Assembly (NCBI GenBank): GCA_963613665.1 | Contig: CAVEAL010000026.1 | Location: 1-33,859 of the forward strand | Length of the DNA: 33,859 bases | DNA from: F23-B02 sp963613665 | GTDB taxonomy: Bacteria; Bacillota; Clostridia; Oscillospirales; Oscillospiraceae | Direction: 5' to 3' | In this document: positions 1 through 8,033 of the stretch, in pieces | Position numbering within the stretch: the stretch's first letter is position 1 | Layout: each line of letters starts with the position of its first letter | Notes under the pieces: generated by a model | Told to the model about the DNA's origin: nothing | Seen by the model: only the letters and a program-made list of their open reading frames with translations | The model's database searches: none | Position numbers and translations under genes: made by a program

Positions 1-194
1 GCAGGGGCTTTTGTGCTGCTTTTTTAGGCCTCCACTCATTGATCAAAATTCCGTCCCTGCGCTTATTTTTCCCTTGACTTTTTATAGCTGGTCTTCCTCG
101 TGAGTTGGTGCTATATTCCGCGATTCAAAAACTAAGGCGGAACCACAAGCCGCCGCAGATAACAACGATACTTCATAGGGTCTCCTTCCTAATG

Positions 195-305
195 TCAGGT
201 ACCGTACAGGTCGTGATTGACCAGCGTGGTGTAGTAGTGGTCGATAGTGCTGGGGGCATTGAACAGCACCGCCAGCAGGTATTTCTTGATATTGCGGACA
301 TATAA
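195..305 (-). pseudogene. Remnant of replication initiator (RepA/DUF6017) C-terminus
   Basis: On the minus strand this stretch encodes VRNIKKYLLAVLFNAPST followed by a YY...VNHD motif and a stop. From memory this matches the conserved C-terminal segment of DUF6017, found at the end of replication initiator proteins of Clostridia plasmids and integrative conjugative elements (typically NIKxYLLxxLFNAPxT...VNHD). Only about 36 residues remain. Upstream of position 305 the match stops abruptly and the sequence becomes a plus-strand reading frame, so the junction looks like a deletion or rearrangement breakpoint. I see no start codon or ribosome site for it, so it is called a gene fragment. The family match is recalled, not searched. 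Confidence 0.5.
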
Positions 306-745
306 AGAGCAATGGTATCTGGAAAAGCTGAACGCCATCTGCATGACCTGCGGGCGCGTCAGCCCTTTGTCCACGCAGTCCACCATTGAGGACTTGGCGG
401 TGGATTTTGAGGGTACGACAGCCAGCGGTGCGGAACGGTTCTACCGGCGCACATTGGATAAGCTGCTGGAAAGCGGCCTCATCAATATCGTGACGCTGAA
501 GCGAACCGAGTGCCGCAAAAAGGGCAAAAAAAATAGCCGCCGCTGTCTACCTGTATCAGGCAGACAACGACGGCGAATGGGGCGAGATTCGGTTTGATTT
601 TGAAAGCGGCGCAGCGGAGATCGTCAGGCTGGCAGATTGGGACACGGTGAAATCCAACGTTTTTGCAAAAACGGCGATACGGTTTGTTCAGAGCTTGCCG
701 GAAGTTCGGCTGCTGAAAGAAACGGTTGTGCCGTTTGAAATATAG
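301..745 (+). pseudogene. Frameshifted gene fragment, function unknown
   Basis: A plus-strand frame runs from about 301 (YKEQWYLEKLNAICMTCG...) to a run of eight A at 526-533. It then continues convincingly one frame away (AAAVYLYQADNDGEWGEIRF...) to a stop at 743-745 after VVPFEI. Removing one A joins both halves into one protein end of about 147 residues. It has an acidic, well-biased codon pattern typical of a soluble protein. I do not recognise the family. The 5' end is missing: the frame is full of stops before about 240 and runs into the RepA remnant. The A-run slip could be a real mutation or a sequencing/assembly error; the missing start supports a decayed gene. Confidence 0.45.
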
Positions 746-815
746 GCAACGGTTGTTCAGAAGATGCAATCTGTAACATCCATGCGTGCTGTGGGGCAAC
801 TACCGTAACAAAATG

Positions 816-1745
816 CTATATTTCTGCCTTGACAGCAGCATTCATGGCAGCCGTTTCCGGTATATCATATTTCACATTTCGCTTTGTTTTTCCGGCGCAG
901 ACCGGACAGCCGCATTTATCTTTTCCGGTTCTGGAGTAGACGACCGCTTTCCAGACATGTCCTTCGCTGCATTTCCACCAAATGCGCTTATGGCTGCCCG
1001 GCGTAACCATTTCCGGCGTCAGACTGCCGTTGAGCGTATCATCCCACTGCGCAGCCAGCTTTGGAAAGAGCGTTGCAAGATCATTGAAGCCAGCCAGAAC
1101 ACGCCTGCCTGTGCAATACGGACACCCGGAATTTTCCACGGCTCTGGCTGCGATAACCGCCTGCCACTCATGGCCAAGAGCACATCGCCACCAGACCTTT
1201 TTATTACTGTAAGGTGTAACATGATCCGGTTTCAGACTGCCGTTACGCTCAGCATTCCATTCCACAGCGAGATTTGGGAAAAGGGTAAGCAGGTCATTTT
1301 CACCGGAAATGGCGGTTTTGCCGCTGCAAATCGGGCATCCGCTGCCGCGTATCCGGCTCAGAACGCTTGTGCGCCACGAATGACCGTTTTCGCAGCGCCA
1401 CCACACATACTGCTGACTGCCCGCCAGCACATCGGATGGCTGCAAGGTTCCGTTTTTAGCAGCATCCCACTGTGCGGCAAGTGCCGGATTCACCGTGGCA
1501 AGATCATTATCGCCAACCCACAGGATGCGCTTGGAGCAGTACGGGCATTTTGCGCCGTGCGCACGGACGCGCACCTCGCTTTGCCAAGTGTGGCCGTTTT
1601 CGCAGCGCCACCACACCTTCTGATGGCTGCCGCAGTGAACCTTGTTCGGCGTCAGCGGCGCATTTTTTGCCCAGTCCCACTCCCCGAGAAGATACATCTT
1701 GTCCTGATGTTCGCAGAGGTATTGCAGGGAGAGTTCACTTTTCAT
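816..1745 (-). CDS. Zinc-ribbon repeat protein (four treble-clef repeats)
   Basis: 309 aa made almost entirely of four repeats of about 70 residues. Each has an LAxxxPxLAxxWD...NG..P..V..GS lead followed by VWWRC-x3-H-x14-15-C-P-x-C. The putative metal ligands are C48/H52/C67/C70, C118/H122/C137/C140, C188/H192/C208/C211 and C259/H263/C280/C283. This is the zinc-ribbon/treble-clef repeat family (PF14311 type) often carried by clostridial integrative elements and sometimes fused to nucleases. No nuclease domain is present here. The family is presumed to bind nucleic acid, but its role is not established. The start has a GGGGTG ribosome site seven bases upstream. It lies 54 bp downstream of the GH85 gene on the same strand and may be the last gene of that operon. 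Confidence 0.8.
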   Translation of the reverse strand: MKSELSLQYLCEHQDKMYLLGEWDWAKNAPLTPNKVHCGSHQKVWWRCENGHTWQSEVRVRAHGAKCPYCSKRILWVGDNDLATVNPALAAQWDAAKNGTLQPSDVLAGSQQYVWWRCENGHSWRTSVLSRIRGSGCPICSGKTAISGENDLLTLFPNLAVEWNAERNGSLKPDHVTPYSNKKVWWRCALGHEWQAVIAARAVENSGCPYCTGRRVLAGFNDLATLFPKLAAQWDDTLNGSLTPEMVTPGSHKRIWWKCSEGHVWKAVVYSRTGKDKCGCPVCAGKTKRNVKYDIPETAAMNAAVKAEI

Positions 1746-1799
1746 GGTATCACCCCGTAATACTTCAAAAGCGTTTTGGAGCTTAGGTCAAAATGCCAT

Positions 1800-4700
1800 C
1801 TAAATGTTGTTTGCATACAGTTCCAGCTCATAGATGTTGACACTGTAGGAATAGCCAAGAGAATTGGTCTTTCGTGCGTTAAACTTAAAATACCTGCGCG
1901 CATGATCCAGTTCAATTTTGTCTACCGTGATATCATCGGTGTTATCTGTCTTCCCGAGAACCTTTGTCCAGTAGCGCGGGATTGCACAAAGTCTGGACTG
2001 CTCAGGCGCACTAAGGTTTGCAAAATCTTCCTCTGTAATAAGATTTTCGTTCAACACATAAAGCTCATAGGAAGCCGTGTTCAGCTTGCTGTTTTCGCCC
2101 GCAGAGCCAGCGTGGAAAACTTTCATGGTTTTGATATCAGCAGCATTTCCAATATCGAATACAACCCAGCCATTTCCGCCGGAAGCCGTCCACTTTGCAT
2201 TTTCATCGCCATCAAAGAGCTTGACAGGCCCGGTTTCCTTAAAATGCCTATAAGACTTGTTGTAGCCTATTACTTCAGCATTTAACGCAAGATTTTCTTC
2301 AGGCTCCTTCGTTACTTGCCGGAATACCGCAGACACGATAACATCTCTTTCAGGCATAGAGAAGCTGCTTTCGACTATTTTTCCATCCAGCGTAAAATGT
2401 GAAAGTTCATAACCTTCGTTTGACATTGCTGTAAGTGTTACAGTTTCTCCTGCCTTGGCAGTCGTAGCAGATGCTTCAACGTTTCCATTTGCCGATGCTT
2501 CGATTGTTATTGTAAAAACAACTTTTTTGAACACGGCAGATACAGTAACATCATTTTCGGGCATAAAGAAGCTATTTCCATCAATCTTTTCCCCGTTGAC
2601 TGTGAAATACGCAAGTTCATAGTATTCAGCAGGTGTTGCTGTCAGGTTTATGATATCTCCAGTTTTTCCCGACATAACGTCAGCATCAACGGTGCCGTTT
2701 TCGTTCGAAGAAATGATTACCTGATATACGGTACCTTCTTCAGCATCAAACGGTGCGCTGAGCTTGATACTTTCAGCATAATTTCCGGTTGTTGTGGTGT
2801 AATACACGCGCCCGGCACCGCTTTCGAAGTCAAGACCGGTAAAGCTTACCGTACCGCTGCCGGACTGCTCTGCTATCTGCTGATAAGATTCGCCGTCCTT
2901 CAGATAGAGCCTGATTGTAGTGTCCGCTGGAACATTCCGTAATGTAAACGTATCTGCTGCACCGGGATTATTCACAGCGGATGCAAACTTCATCAGAACA
3001 GGTTCGCTGGCTTCCTGCTCTGCGCTCTCGAACATTTGCCACTCATAAATGCGAATTGCGCCCCACGCAGATGAGCCGCTGTTATTGATATAGAGGCGCC
3101 ATTCCTGTGCGGTAACAGGCTGATCAAGGATAACATCGGTCACAGCGGCGGAGTTATTGGTAATACTCTTTGCGGTTATCCACTGGCTTCCACTTTTATA
3201 TTGAAGCGAAAAGCTGATCGTGTTCATATTTTGGGCTTCACCGCCATACTCTGCGTGCTCCACACGCCAGCGGCGAACTGTGGCCGTTTCTTTCAGCTTG
3301 ATTGACATCCAACCGCTTTGTGCATTGGTGGCGCACCATTTAGAGCCATTTTCGCTGGTGCCATCAATGGCCTTGGATGCCGGTTCGCCATCGTTCTGTG
3401 CAGAATAGCTCGTTACTTCCGCACCAAGGCAGACGTTCTCACTGGAGGAGGCTGTATCAACAAGCCGGTCTGTATCTCCGTTTTGATACGGCCAATCGAT
3501 ACTCAGCTCCTGACCTGCCTGACGATGGCCATTATTATCTACAGGAACAATTTCGACTGTGACCATTTTGTCCTGCTCGTCCTCATTCCTGGTCAGATTG
3601 GAGATATAGTACGCCGTGTTGGGCGTTTCCATAATGAGGTTTTTGCTGCCATCTGCGTTGACCTTGTAAATTTCGTAGGAAGACGCATTTCCGTTCCAAG
3701 TAAGCCGCGCCTCTGCGGTATAAGCATCTTTAAACAGGATATCTTCTAAAGATACGTTGCTTACAGATGCATCGGAGGCGGAGCCATCTGTAATGGCAAG
3801 TTGTCCCAGATTGACCTGATAGTTAGAAACGGCAGAACTGCTTTCAATTTTCAAGCCGATGGCATACAAGGTCTTGCCGGAGAGGTCGGAAAGGGAAACC
3901 GCGCTGGTCACCCAGTCGCCAGAGCTTGCGTTCAATGTATATTCCTTCGTCTGGCAGCTTTCATAGCTTGCTGTGGTGCTGTCGCCGTAGTAGGCAACCA
4001 GCTTCATGCAGCCTTGATCGCCCTTGCTGGTGAGAGAAATGTTCGTGTTTTCATTGATTGCCAGCCTCGTGCTGTAAAGCATGATATTATTGGGCTGACC
4101 CGCAGAAAGGCTGCCGGAAAATTTGATGGAAGATCCTCCATTATAGGCATCATCAAAATCATAGCTGCCGGAAAGCTTATTGCCGTTTGAGTCGATGATC
4201 CATGTCCATGTGGGCATAACATCCTGTACAGACTGATAGCTCCACTCGCTGTTTCGAGACTTTACGCCATCCACATAATACGCTTTGCCGTGGCCTGCAT
4301 TGAAGTTTGTTACAAATGGGGCAGACAGAATCGTGGTATGATCCGCAAAGAACCTCGACATACCCTGCCAGCCGCTGCTTGTCGTATTGCGGGGATCACC
4401 GCCATTTACATAGAATTGCCGTTCTACCTCGTGAAAGTTTGCGCCATCCGTAGCGAGACCCATAGTTGAGTTCGGGCAATAGAGGGCAAGAGACAGCTTC
4501 AGCTTATTGTTGTTGAGCAGGTAACTTGAATTGAATGTGGTATTCATGCAGTTCTGCTGCACATCAAGTCCGGCAAATGCATCATATTGGCTTTTACCCA
4601 ACCCTTGCATGGTTGAAACTGTTGTGTTTACCTCTTGCGTAGTCCAGTTATAATTCATGAAGAACTCATTTACACCGGCCGAAATCCAACCGCTGTTGTT

Positions 4701-5447
4701 GCTGTTGACCGCATTCTGATAGCTAAGTGAGCCGTTGTCACAAATAGAATCGTACCAACCAATCAGCATATCAGGCTTTTTCTCGCGCATATAAGCGATC
4801 ATCTGGTTCAGTTTGCTGGCTACGCTGGAGTTGACACCGGTTTCCTCATTAAAGAAATATCCGTCAAAACCGTAGTATTCCATCAGTTCAATGAGCTTGT
4901 CCGCAACAGCGGTATAATTGTCTACAAAATTCTTGACGACAGAAGCGTCCCCACCCCAGTCAAAGAAAATCGTACCCATGACCGGCACGCCATTTGTATG
5001 CGCTGCATCTGTGAACTCCCCGTTGGGGACAACGACATTACCCCGCTTGGAGCTTGACCAATATACGAATGAGGTCGCATACTGCCAGTAATTGAAAGCG
5101 TAACTGCTGAAAGAATCCGTTCCCTGCGAACTGGTCGTGTCATGCTTTGCGTTAGCCAAGGAGCAGACCATAAGCTTTGCTTCCGGGTTTGCTGTGCTGT
5201 TGACAGTGAATCCGGTAGTCCGGTCTGCCAAAGGAATCACGGAGCGGGAGTATGCTCCATCCTCATCCGAGTCTGCGGTCCATGCCAGCAGACTGTCGAC
5301 ATCAAAGGCAGGGCCGATAGGGGCAAGGGAGGTCTTGTCATTGGTGGTATCTGCCGAAACAGCAAAAGCGGCAGTTGGCAGAAGGCAGAATACCATGACA
5401 AGCGATAGAATCGCGCTGATAAGTTGTTTTAGTGAGTTTGATTTCAT
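1800..5447 (-). CDS. Secreted GH85 endo-beta-N-acetylglucosaminidase
   Basis: 1215 aa. Residues 1-32 form a signal peptide ending near AFA-VSA. Residues about 60-400 are a GH85 catalytic domain: YYGFDGYFFNEET at 191-203 carries the N-x-E catalytic pair (N200, E202), as in endo-D, endo-M and endo-A. The known reaction cuts the chitobiose core of N-glycans by substrate-assisted catalysis. Downstream are a beta-sandwich region, an F5/8-type (CBM32-like) domain at about 670-806, two InlB-B-like/bacterial repeats at about 906-975 and 977-1043 (each ending SFxMPExDVxVSAVF), and a second F5/8-type domain at about 1050-1213. There is no LPXTG motif or C-terminal membrane anchor, so release or non-covalent wall binding is inferred. 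The ribosome site AGAGGAA precedes the start, 21 bp after the PqqD gene, so it is probably cotranscribed with the RiPP cassette. Confidence 0.88.
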   Translation of the reverse strand: MKSNSLKQLISAILSLVMVFCLLPTAAFAVSADTTNDKTSLAPIGPAFDVDSLLAWTADSDEDGAYSRSVIPLADRTTGFTVNSTANPEAKLMVCSLANAKHDTTSSQGTDSFSSYAFNYWQYATSFVYWSSSKRGNVVVPNGEFTDAAHTNGVPVMGTIFFDWGGDASVVKNFVDNYTAVADKLIELMEYYGFDGYFFNEETGVNSSVASKLNQMIAYMREKKPDMLIGWYDSICDNGSLSYQNAVNSNNSGWISAGVNEFFMNYNWTTQEVNTTVSTMQGLGKSQYDAFAGLDVQQNCMNTTFNSSYLLNNNKLKLSLALYCPNSTMGLATDGANFHEVERQFYVNGGDPRNTTSSGWQGMSRFFADHTTILSAPFVTNFNAGHGKAYYVDGVKSRNSEWSYQSVQDVMPTWTWIIDSNGNKLSGSYDFDDAYNGGSSIKFSGSLSAGQPNNIMLYSTRLAINENTNISLTSKGDQGCMKLVAYYGDSTTASYESCQTKEYTLNASSGDWVTSAVSLSDLSGKTLYAIGLKIESSSAVSNYQVNLGQLAITDGSASDASVSNVSLEDILFKDAYTAEARLTWNGNASSYEIYKVNADGSKNLIMETPNTAYYISNLTRNEDEQDKMVTVEIVPVDNNGHRQAGQELSIDWPYQNGDTDRLVDTASSSENVCLGAEVTSYSAQNDGEPASKAIDGTSENGSKWCATNAQSGWMSIKLKETATVRRWRVEHAEYGGEAQNMNTISFSLQYKSGSQWITAKSITNNSAAVTDVILDQPVTAQEWRLYINNSGSSAWGAIRIYEWQMFESAEQEASEPVLMKFASAVNNPGAADTFTLRNVPADTTIRLYLKDGESYQQIAEQSGSGTVSFTGLDFESGAGRVYYTTTTGNYAESIKLSAPFDAEEGTVYQVIISSNENGTVDADVMSGKTGDIINLTATPAEYYELAYFTVNGEKIDGNSFFMPENDVTVSAVFKKVVFTITIEASANGNVEASATTAKAGETVTLTAMSNEGYELSHFTLDGKIVESSFSMPERDVIVSAVFRQVTKEPEENLALNAEVIGYNKSYRHFKETGPVKLFDGDENAKWTASGGNGWVVFDIGNAADIKTMKVFHAGSAGENSKLNTASYELYVLNENLITEEDFANLSAPEQSRLCAIPRYWTKVLGKTDNTDDITVDKIELDHARRYFKFNARKTNSLGYSYSVNIYELELYANNI

Positions 5448-5468
5448 TTGAGTTCCTCTTTCTGTCTT

Positions 5469-5729
5469 TTATGCTTCAATAATTCCAAGCTCCCGCATTT
5501 GCGCAAGTGTTTCTTTCAGATTGTCCTGTGCCTGCGTTTTTTCAACGTCATACTCTGTAATAATTTGCTGTAGAATCTCCTCCGGTTCATTTTCATTCTG
5601 CAGTCCCTGATAAATCAGCATGGATACCGGATTTAAGAGCAGCATCCCCTGAATATCCGTCTGTCCTATGGGAATGAGAATCGAATCTCCCGCGATTTCT
5701 CGCAAAACAAATTTGTTGCTTAACTTCAT
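5469..5729 (-). CDS. PqqD-family RiPP recognition element protein
   Basis: 86 aa with the small winged-helix PqqD layout: basic start, FVLREIAGDSILIPIG strand pair, then LLNPVSMLIYQGLQ helix, then a helical second half (EEILQQIITEYDVEKTQAQDNL...LRELGIIE-like ending). PqqD proteins bind the leader of a precursor peptide and hand it to a radical SAM enzyme. Here the gene overlaps the radical SAM gene by four bases (ATGA), which points to coupled translation and a stoichiometric partner. AGGAG lies eight bases upstream of the ATG. No catalytic residues are expected. The alternative, a stand-alone transcription factor, is unlikely given the context. Confidence 0.85.
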   Translation of the reverse strand: MKLSNKFVLREIAGDSILIPIGQTDIQGMLLLNPVSMLIYQGLQNENEPEEILQQIITEYDVEKTQAQDNLKETLAQMRELGIIEA

Positions 5730-6862
5730 ATGGTTTTCTCCTGTGGCTTCTTTTCTGTTTGTTCATACCAATGCGCGGCAGAAGATGCATAAGCGTCCAT
5801 TTTGCGGCACATATATTCTGGCACGGACTCAAATCGTCCTGTTTCCGCCATGCATACCGCAGGGCAGGCTTCACAGATCGGGTGGTATCGGCAGGCTGTA
5901 CAGCGGGCCGGAACCATAATTTTTTTGCGTTCAGAACGGATATAATCCCACGCTGCGGTGAAGTCATCCCCTAACAAAGCGGAAGGGGTATCCATCATTC
6001 CACAGGGCCGCATCTGCCCGTTATAGGTGATCCAGAATGCTGCTGCACCTGCCCGGCATCGAATATGTTCTGTCGGCATATCCTGGCACTCTGACTGCGC
6101 AGCAGGAATTTCGTGGTTTCGGGCAATGGCCTCGGCACGGCGCAAAAGATTATCAAATGACATATTGCTGCATTCGCTCTGCCATCGTACCTGCGCAGAC
6201 TGTTCCGGGGTTAGTCGCTGACAGCTTTCACATTGGGTTTTCTCTGCAGCACGAACAGGAGGAAACATATAAGACGCTGTTTGCAGCGGTAGATTTTTGC
6301 TTTTCGCATAAGCTGTCACGGCAGGCAAATCTGCAATATTCTCGGGTGTAGCGCTGAAATTCAGCTTCACGGAGATTCCGGCATCCAGCAGAAGTTCCAC
6401 TGCCCGATATGCCCGTTCGTAAGCAGAAGCGTCCAAACACAGCCGCTTATAGGTTTCCGGTGAAGCGCCATAAAGGGTGAGATTGACCCGCTGGGGCAGG
6501 TAAGCGGTCAGTACTTGCAGGATGGTATCATTCAGAAGTGTTCCGTTAGAATTGATGGAAACCATTAGCCCCATTTTCTGACAAGCGGCATATATCTCGG
6601 CAAAATCCGGACGAAGCAGTGGCTCTCCACCGGTCAGGAGGAGAAGCAGCATCCCACGTTCCTTTGCCGCTTCGGCTATTTTGATCCATTCAGTTGCCGG
6701 CAGTTCCTCGGCACGGACAGCAGCATCTGATTCCTGCCGGTGTATGTAGCACATCTTGCAGCGCAAATTGCAGCGTGCGGTCAGTTCAAACGTGCCTGAC
6801 AGCGGAATGCCTGCCGCAGCACTTTTGAAAAACAAACGGTTCATATATTCCGTATATTGCAT
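5726..6862 (-). CDS. Radical SAM/SPASM peptide maturase
   Basis: 378 aa. The SAM-binding 4Fe-4S motif is C31-x3-C35-x2-C38 (CNLRCKMC), followed by the TGGEP segment at 77-81 that contacts SAM. The C-terminal part is cysteine-rich: C269, C287, C321, C324, C330, C333, C337 and C352. This is the SPASM arrangement that binds auxiliary 4Fe-4S clusters in RiPP maturases (PqqE, sactipeptide/ranthipeptide synthases, anaerobic sulfatase-maturating enzymes). C211 and C214 (CESC) add an extra pair in the linker. It starts one base after the kinase gene and overlaps the PqqD gene. The substrate is inferred to be the four-Cys peptide at 7778-8014; thioether formation is the simplest guess, but the chemistry cannot be read from the sequence. 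Confidence 0.88.
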   Translation of the reverse strand: MQYTEYMNRLFFKSAAAGIPLSGTFELTARCNLRCKMCYIHRQESDAAVRAEELPATEWIKIAEAAKERGMLLLLLTGGEPLLRPDFAEIYAACQKMGLMVSINSNGTLLNDTILQVLTAYLPQRVNLTLYGASPETYKRLCLDASAYERAYRAVELLLDAGISVKLNFSATPENIADLPAVTAYAKSKNLPLQTASYMFPPVRAAEKTQCESCQRLTPEQSAQVRWQSECSNMSFDNLLRRAEAIARNHEIPAAQSECQDMPTEHIRCRAGAAAFWITYNGQMRPCGMMDTPSALLGDDFTAAWDYIRSERKKIMVPARCTACRYHPICEACPAVCMAETGRFESVPEYMCRKMDAYASSAAHWYEQTEKKPQEKTI

Positions 6863-6863
6863 A

Positions 6864-7718
6864 TCAGTTGCCTTCTTCCAAAGTTGTTTTCAGCAGATGA
6901 ACCGCCCGGTTATCTGGTGTGCAGGCCAGATGATAGACCGGCACATGGTGCGCAGCCGCCGAAAAAAGCTCCCACCGCGCTATGCTGCTATCGCCCGGCA
7001 GAAGGCCCAATGCGTTACCAATCAGGGCTTTCAATGCATCAATTCCGCCGAGACGCCGAATTGCGTTTTTATCGGATTGCTCCAGCGCTACGATCGCGCG
7101 AAGCGGCAGATCGTAGCTGCGGCAGATGCCGCTCGTTCCGCAAAAGGGGAGACCATGAGCGATTGCACCATTCTCTGTTACTGTCAGAGCATTTCGATCA
7201 CCGTTCAAAACCGATGCATTTTCGGATACTCTCCACAGCTCTGCCTGCGTAGATTTTCCAATGCCGGAACGGCCGCAAAACAGAATCACACCATTGTCAG
7301 TAAGCACGGAGGCGGAATGCAGCGAGAGTACTCCATATCGCATGAGCTGGGAGGGTAAACTAACTGCCTGCCAAATCTGCTGCATCCGTGCGAGCTCCGG
7401 CGGAAAATCTTCCCGCACCCATAAAATGACTTCCGTGGAATGAAGTGAAAACACAGCCTCCATAAGCGGACGTCCGTCCCGTCTGTCCAGTGTTTGAATG
7501 AGTTGATTTTCACCTGCACGGAACAGGCGGAAAAACTCTGATTGCCAAATCATTTCTCCATAGACTGCGGACAAATTTTGACTGCGTTTGAGGATGATCC
7601 GAAGGTTGGGCGAGGTTTCCTGCAAACTACGGAAAAGGGCGGAATTACGATCCTCCGTCAACGGAAGCTCTGAGCAGACCTCGACGCACCTTTCGGCAAA
7701 ACTATACTGGTAACGCAT
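6864..7718 (-). CDS. HPr-kinase-like ATPase (putative peptide kinase)
   Basis: 284 aa. The first 125 residues have no motif I recognise. The second half carries a P-loop, GRSGIGKST at 149-157, then LNGDR at 171-175 where HPr kinase/phosphorylases have an acidic Walker-B-like motif, so the fold is HPrK C-terminal-like. It lacks the HPr kinase N-terminal domain and regulatory signature and is not next to carbon-control genes. HPrK homologues in RiPP clusters are known: in paeninodin-type lasso clusters they phosphorylate the C-terminal serine of the precursor. The gene lies between a putative precursor and its radical SAM enzyme, so a tailoring kinase is the best inference. AAGGAAAA lies just upstream of the ATG. 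An alternative is an ATPase that assists leader processing. Confidence 0.72.
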   Translation of the reverse strand: MRYQYSFAERCVEVCSELPLTEDRNSALFRSLQETSPNLRIILKRSQNLSAVYGEMIWQSEFFRLFRAGENQLIQTLDRRDGRPLMEAVFSLHSTEVILWVREDFPPELARMQQIWQAVSLPSQLMRYGVLSLHSASVLTDNGVILFCGRSGIGKSTQAELWRVSENASVLNGDRNALTVTENGAIAHGLPFCGTSGICRSYDLPLRAIVALEQSDKNAIRRLGGIDALKALIGNALGLLPGDSSIARWELFSAAAHHVPVYHLACTPDNRAVHLLKTTLEEGN

Positions 7719-7731
7719 TTGTTTTCCTTTC

Positions 7732-7770
7732 GCAAAACGCGCCTGCGTTGTTTGCGCAGACGCGTTTTGC
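7732..7770 (-). promoter_or_regulatory. Stem-loop between precursor and kinase genes
   Basis: GCAAAACGCG at 7732-7741 is an exact inverse of CGCGTTTTGC at 7761-7770, and five of the next six bases also pair, leaving a loop of about seven bases. It starts eight bases after the precursor stop codon. There is no U-run after it on the minus strand, so it is more likely an RNA-stabilising or partial-attenuation hairpin than a full terminator. This arrangement would give more precursor than enzyme. Confidence 0.65.
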
Positions 7771-7777
7771 CTTTTCG

Positions 7778-8014
7778 TTATGACGAGAAAATCATGTTCG
7801 CTGAAGTAAAGTAGCAGTAGCCTTCAATAGGAATTGTGCAGGTAGGGGTCTCCGTCGCGCCAAAGTTGAAGTCAAGCATATCAAACGGTGGCAGTTTCTG
7901 GCAGCCATCCTTTGCGTGGTTATAAATCTGCGCGGCACAGCTGCTGGCAGCAATGGCTTCGGACAAGGTAAAGCTGATGACCTGAATTTCCGGTTTCACA
8001 TAGGGTTTCTTCAT
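7778..8014 (-). CDS. Candidate RiPP precursor peptide, four cysteines
   Basis: 78 aa. MKKPYVKPEIQVISFTLSEA at the N-terminus has the YxKPxhxxxxF pattern typical of leader peptides bound by PqqD/RRE proteins. It is followed by IAASS and then a core-like region with C26, C38, C59 and C67 and a C-terminus ending ...ANMIFSS. No signal peptide or membrane segment is visible. The ATG at 8014 was chosen because GAGGTG sits six bases upstream; a GTG three codons earlier (8023) is also open. It begins 19 bases after the stop of the large surface protein and is followed by a hairpin and then kinase, radical SAM and PqqD genes. The substrate role rests on size, cysteines, leader motif and position. I do not recognise a named precursor family. 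Confidence 0.75.
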   Translation of the reverse strand: MKKPYVKPEIQVISFTLSEAIAASSCAAQIYNHAKDGCQKLPPFDMLDFNFGATETPTCTIPIEGYCYFTSANMIFSS

Positions 8015-8033
8015 TTCACACACCTCGCTTTCC

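Noticed and set aside
1..100. GCAGGG/CCCTGC pairing at the very left end as a terminator
   Set aside because: The arms are short and over 40 bases apart, and the upstream context is outside the window; nothing firm can be said.
7778..8023. Lasso peptide cluster
   Set aside because: The kinase type and YxKP leader recall lasso systems, but there is no asparagine-synthetase-like cyclase or transglutaminase-like protease, and a radical SAM enzyme is present.
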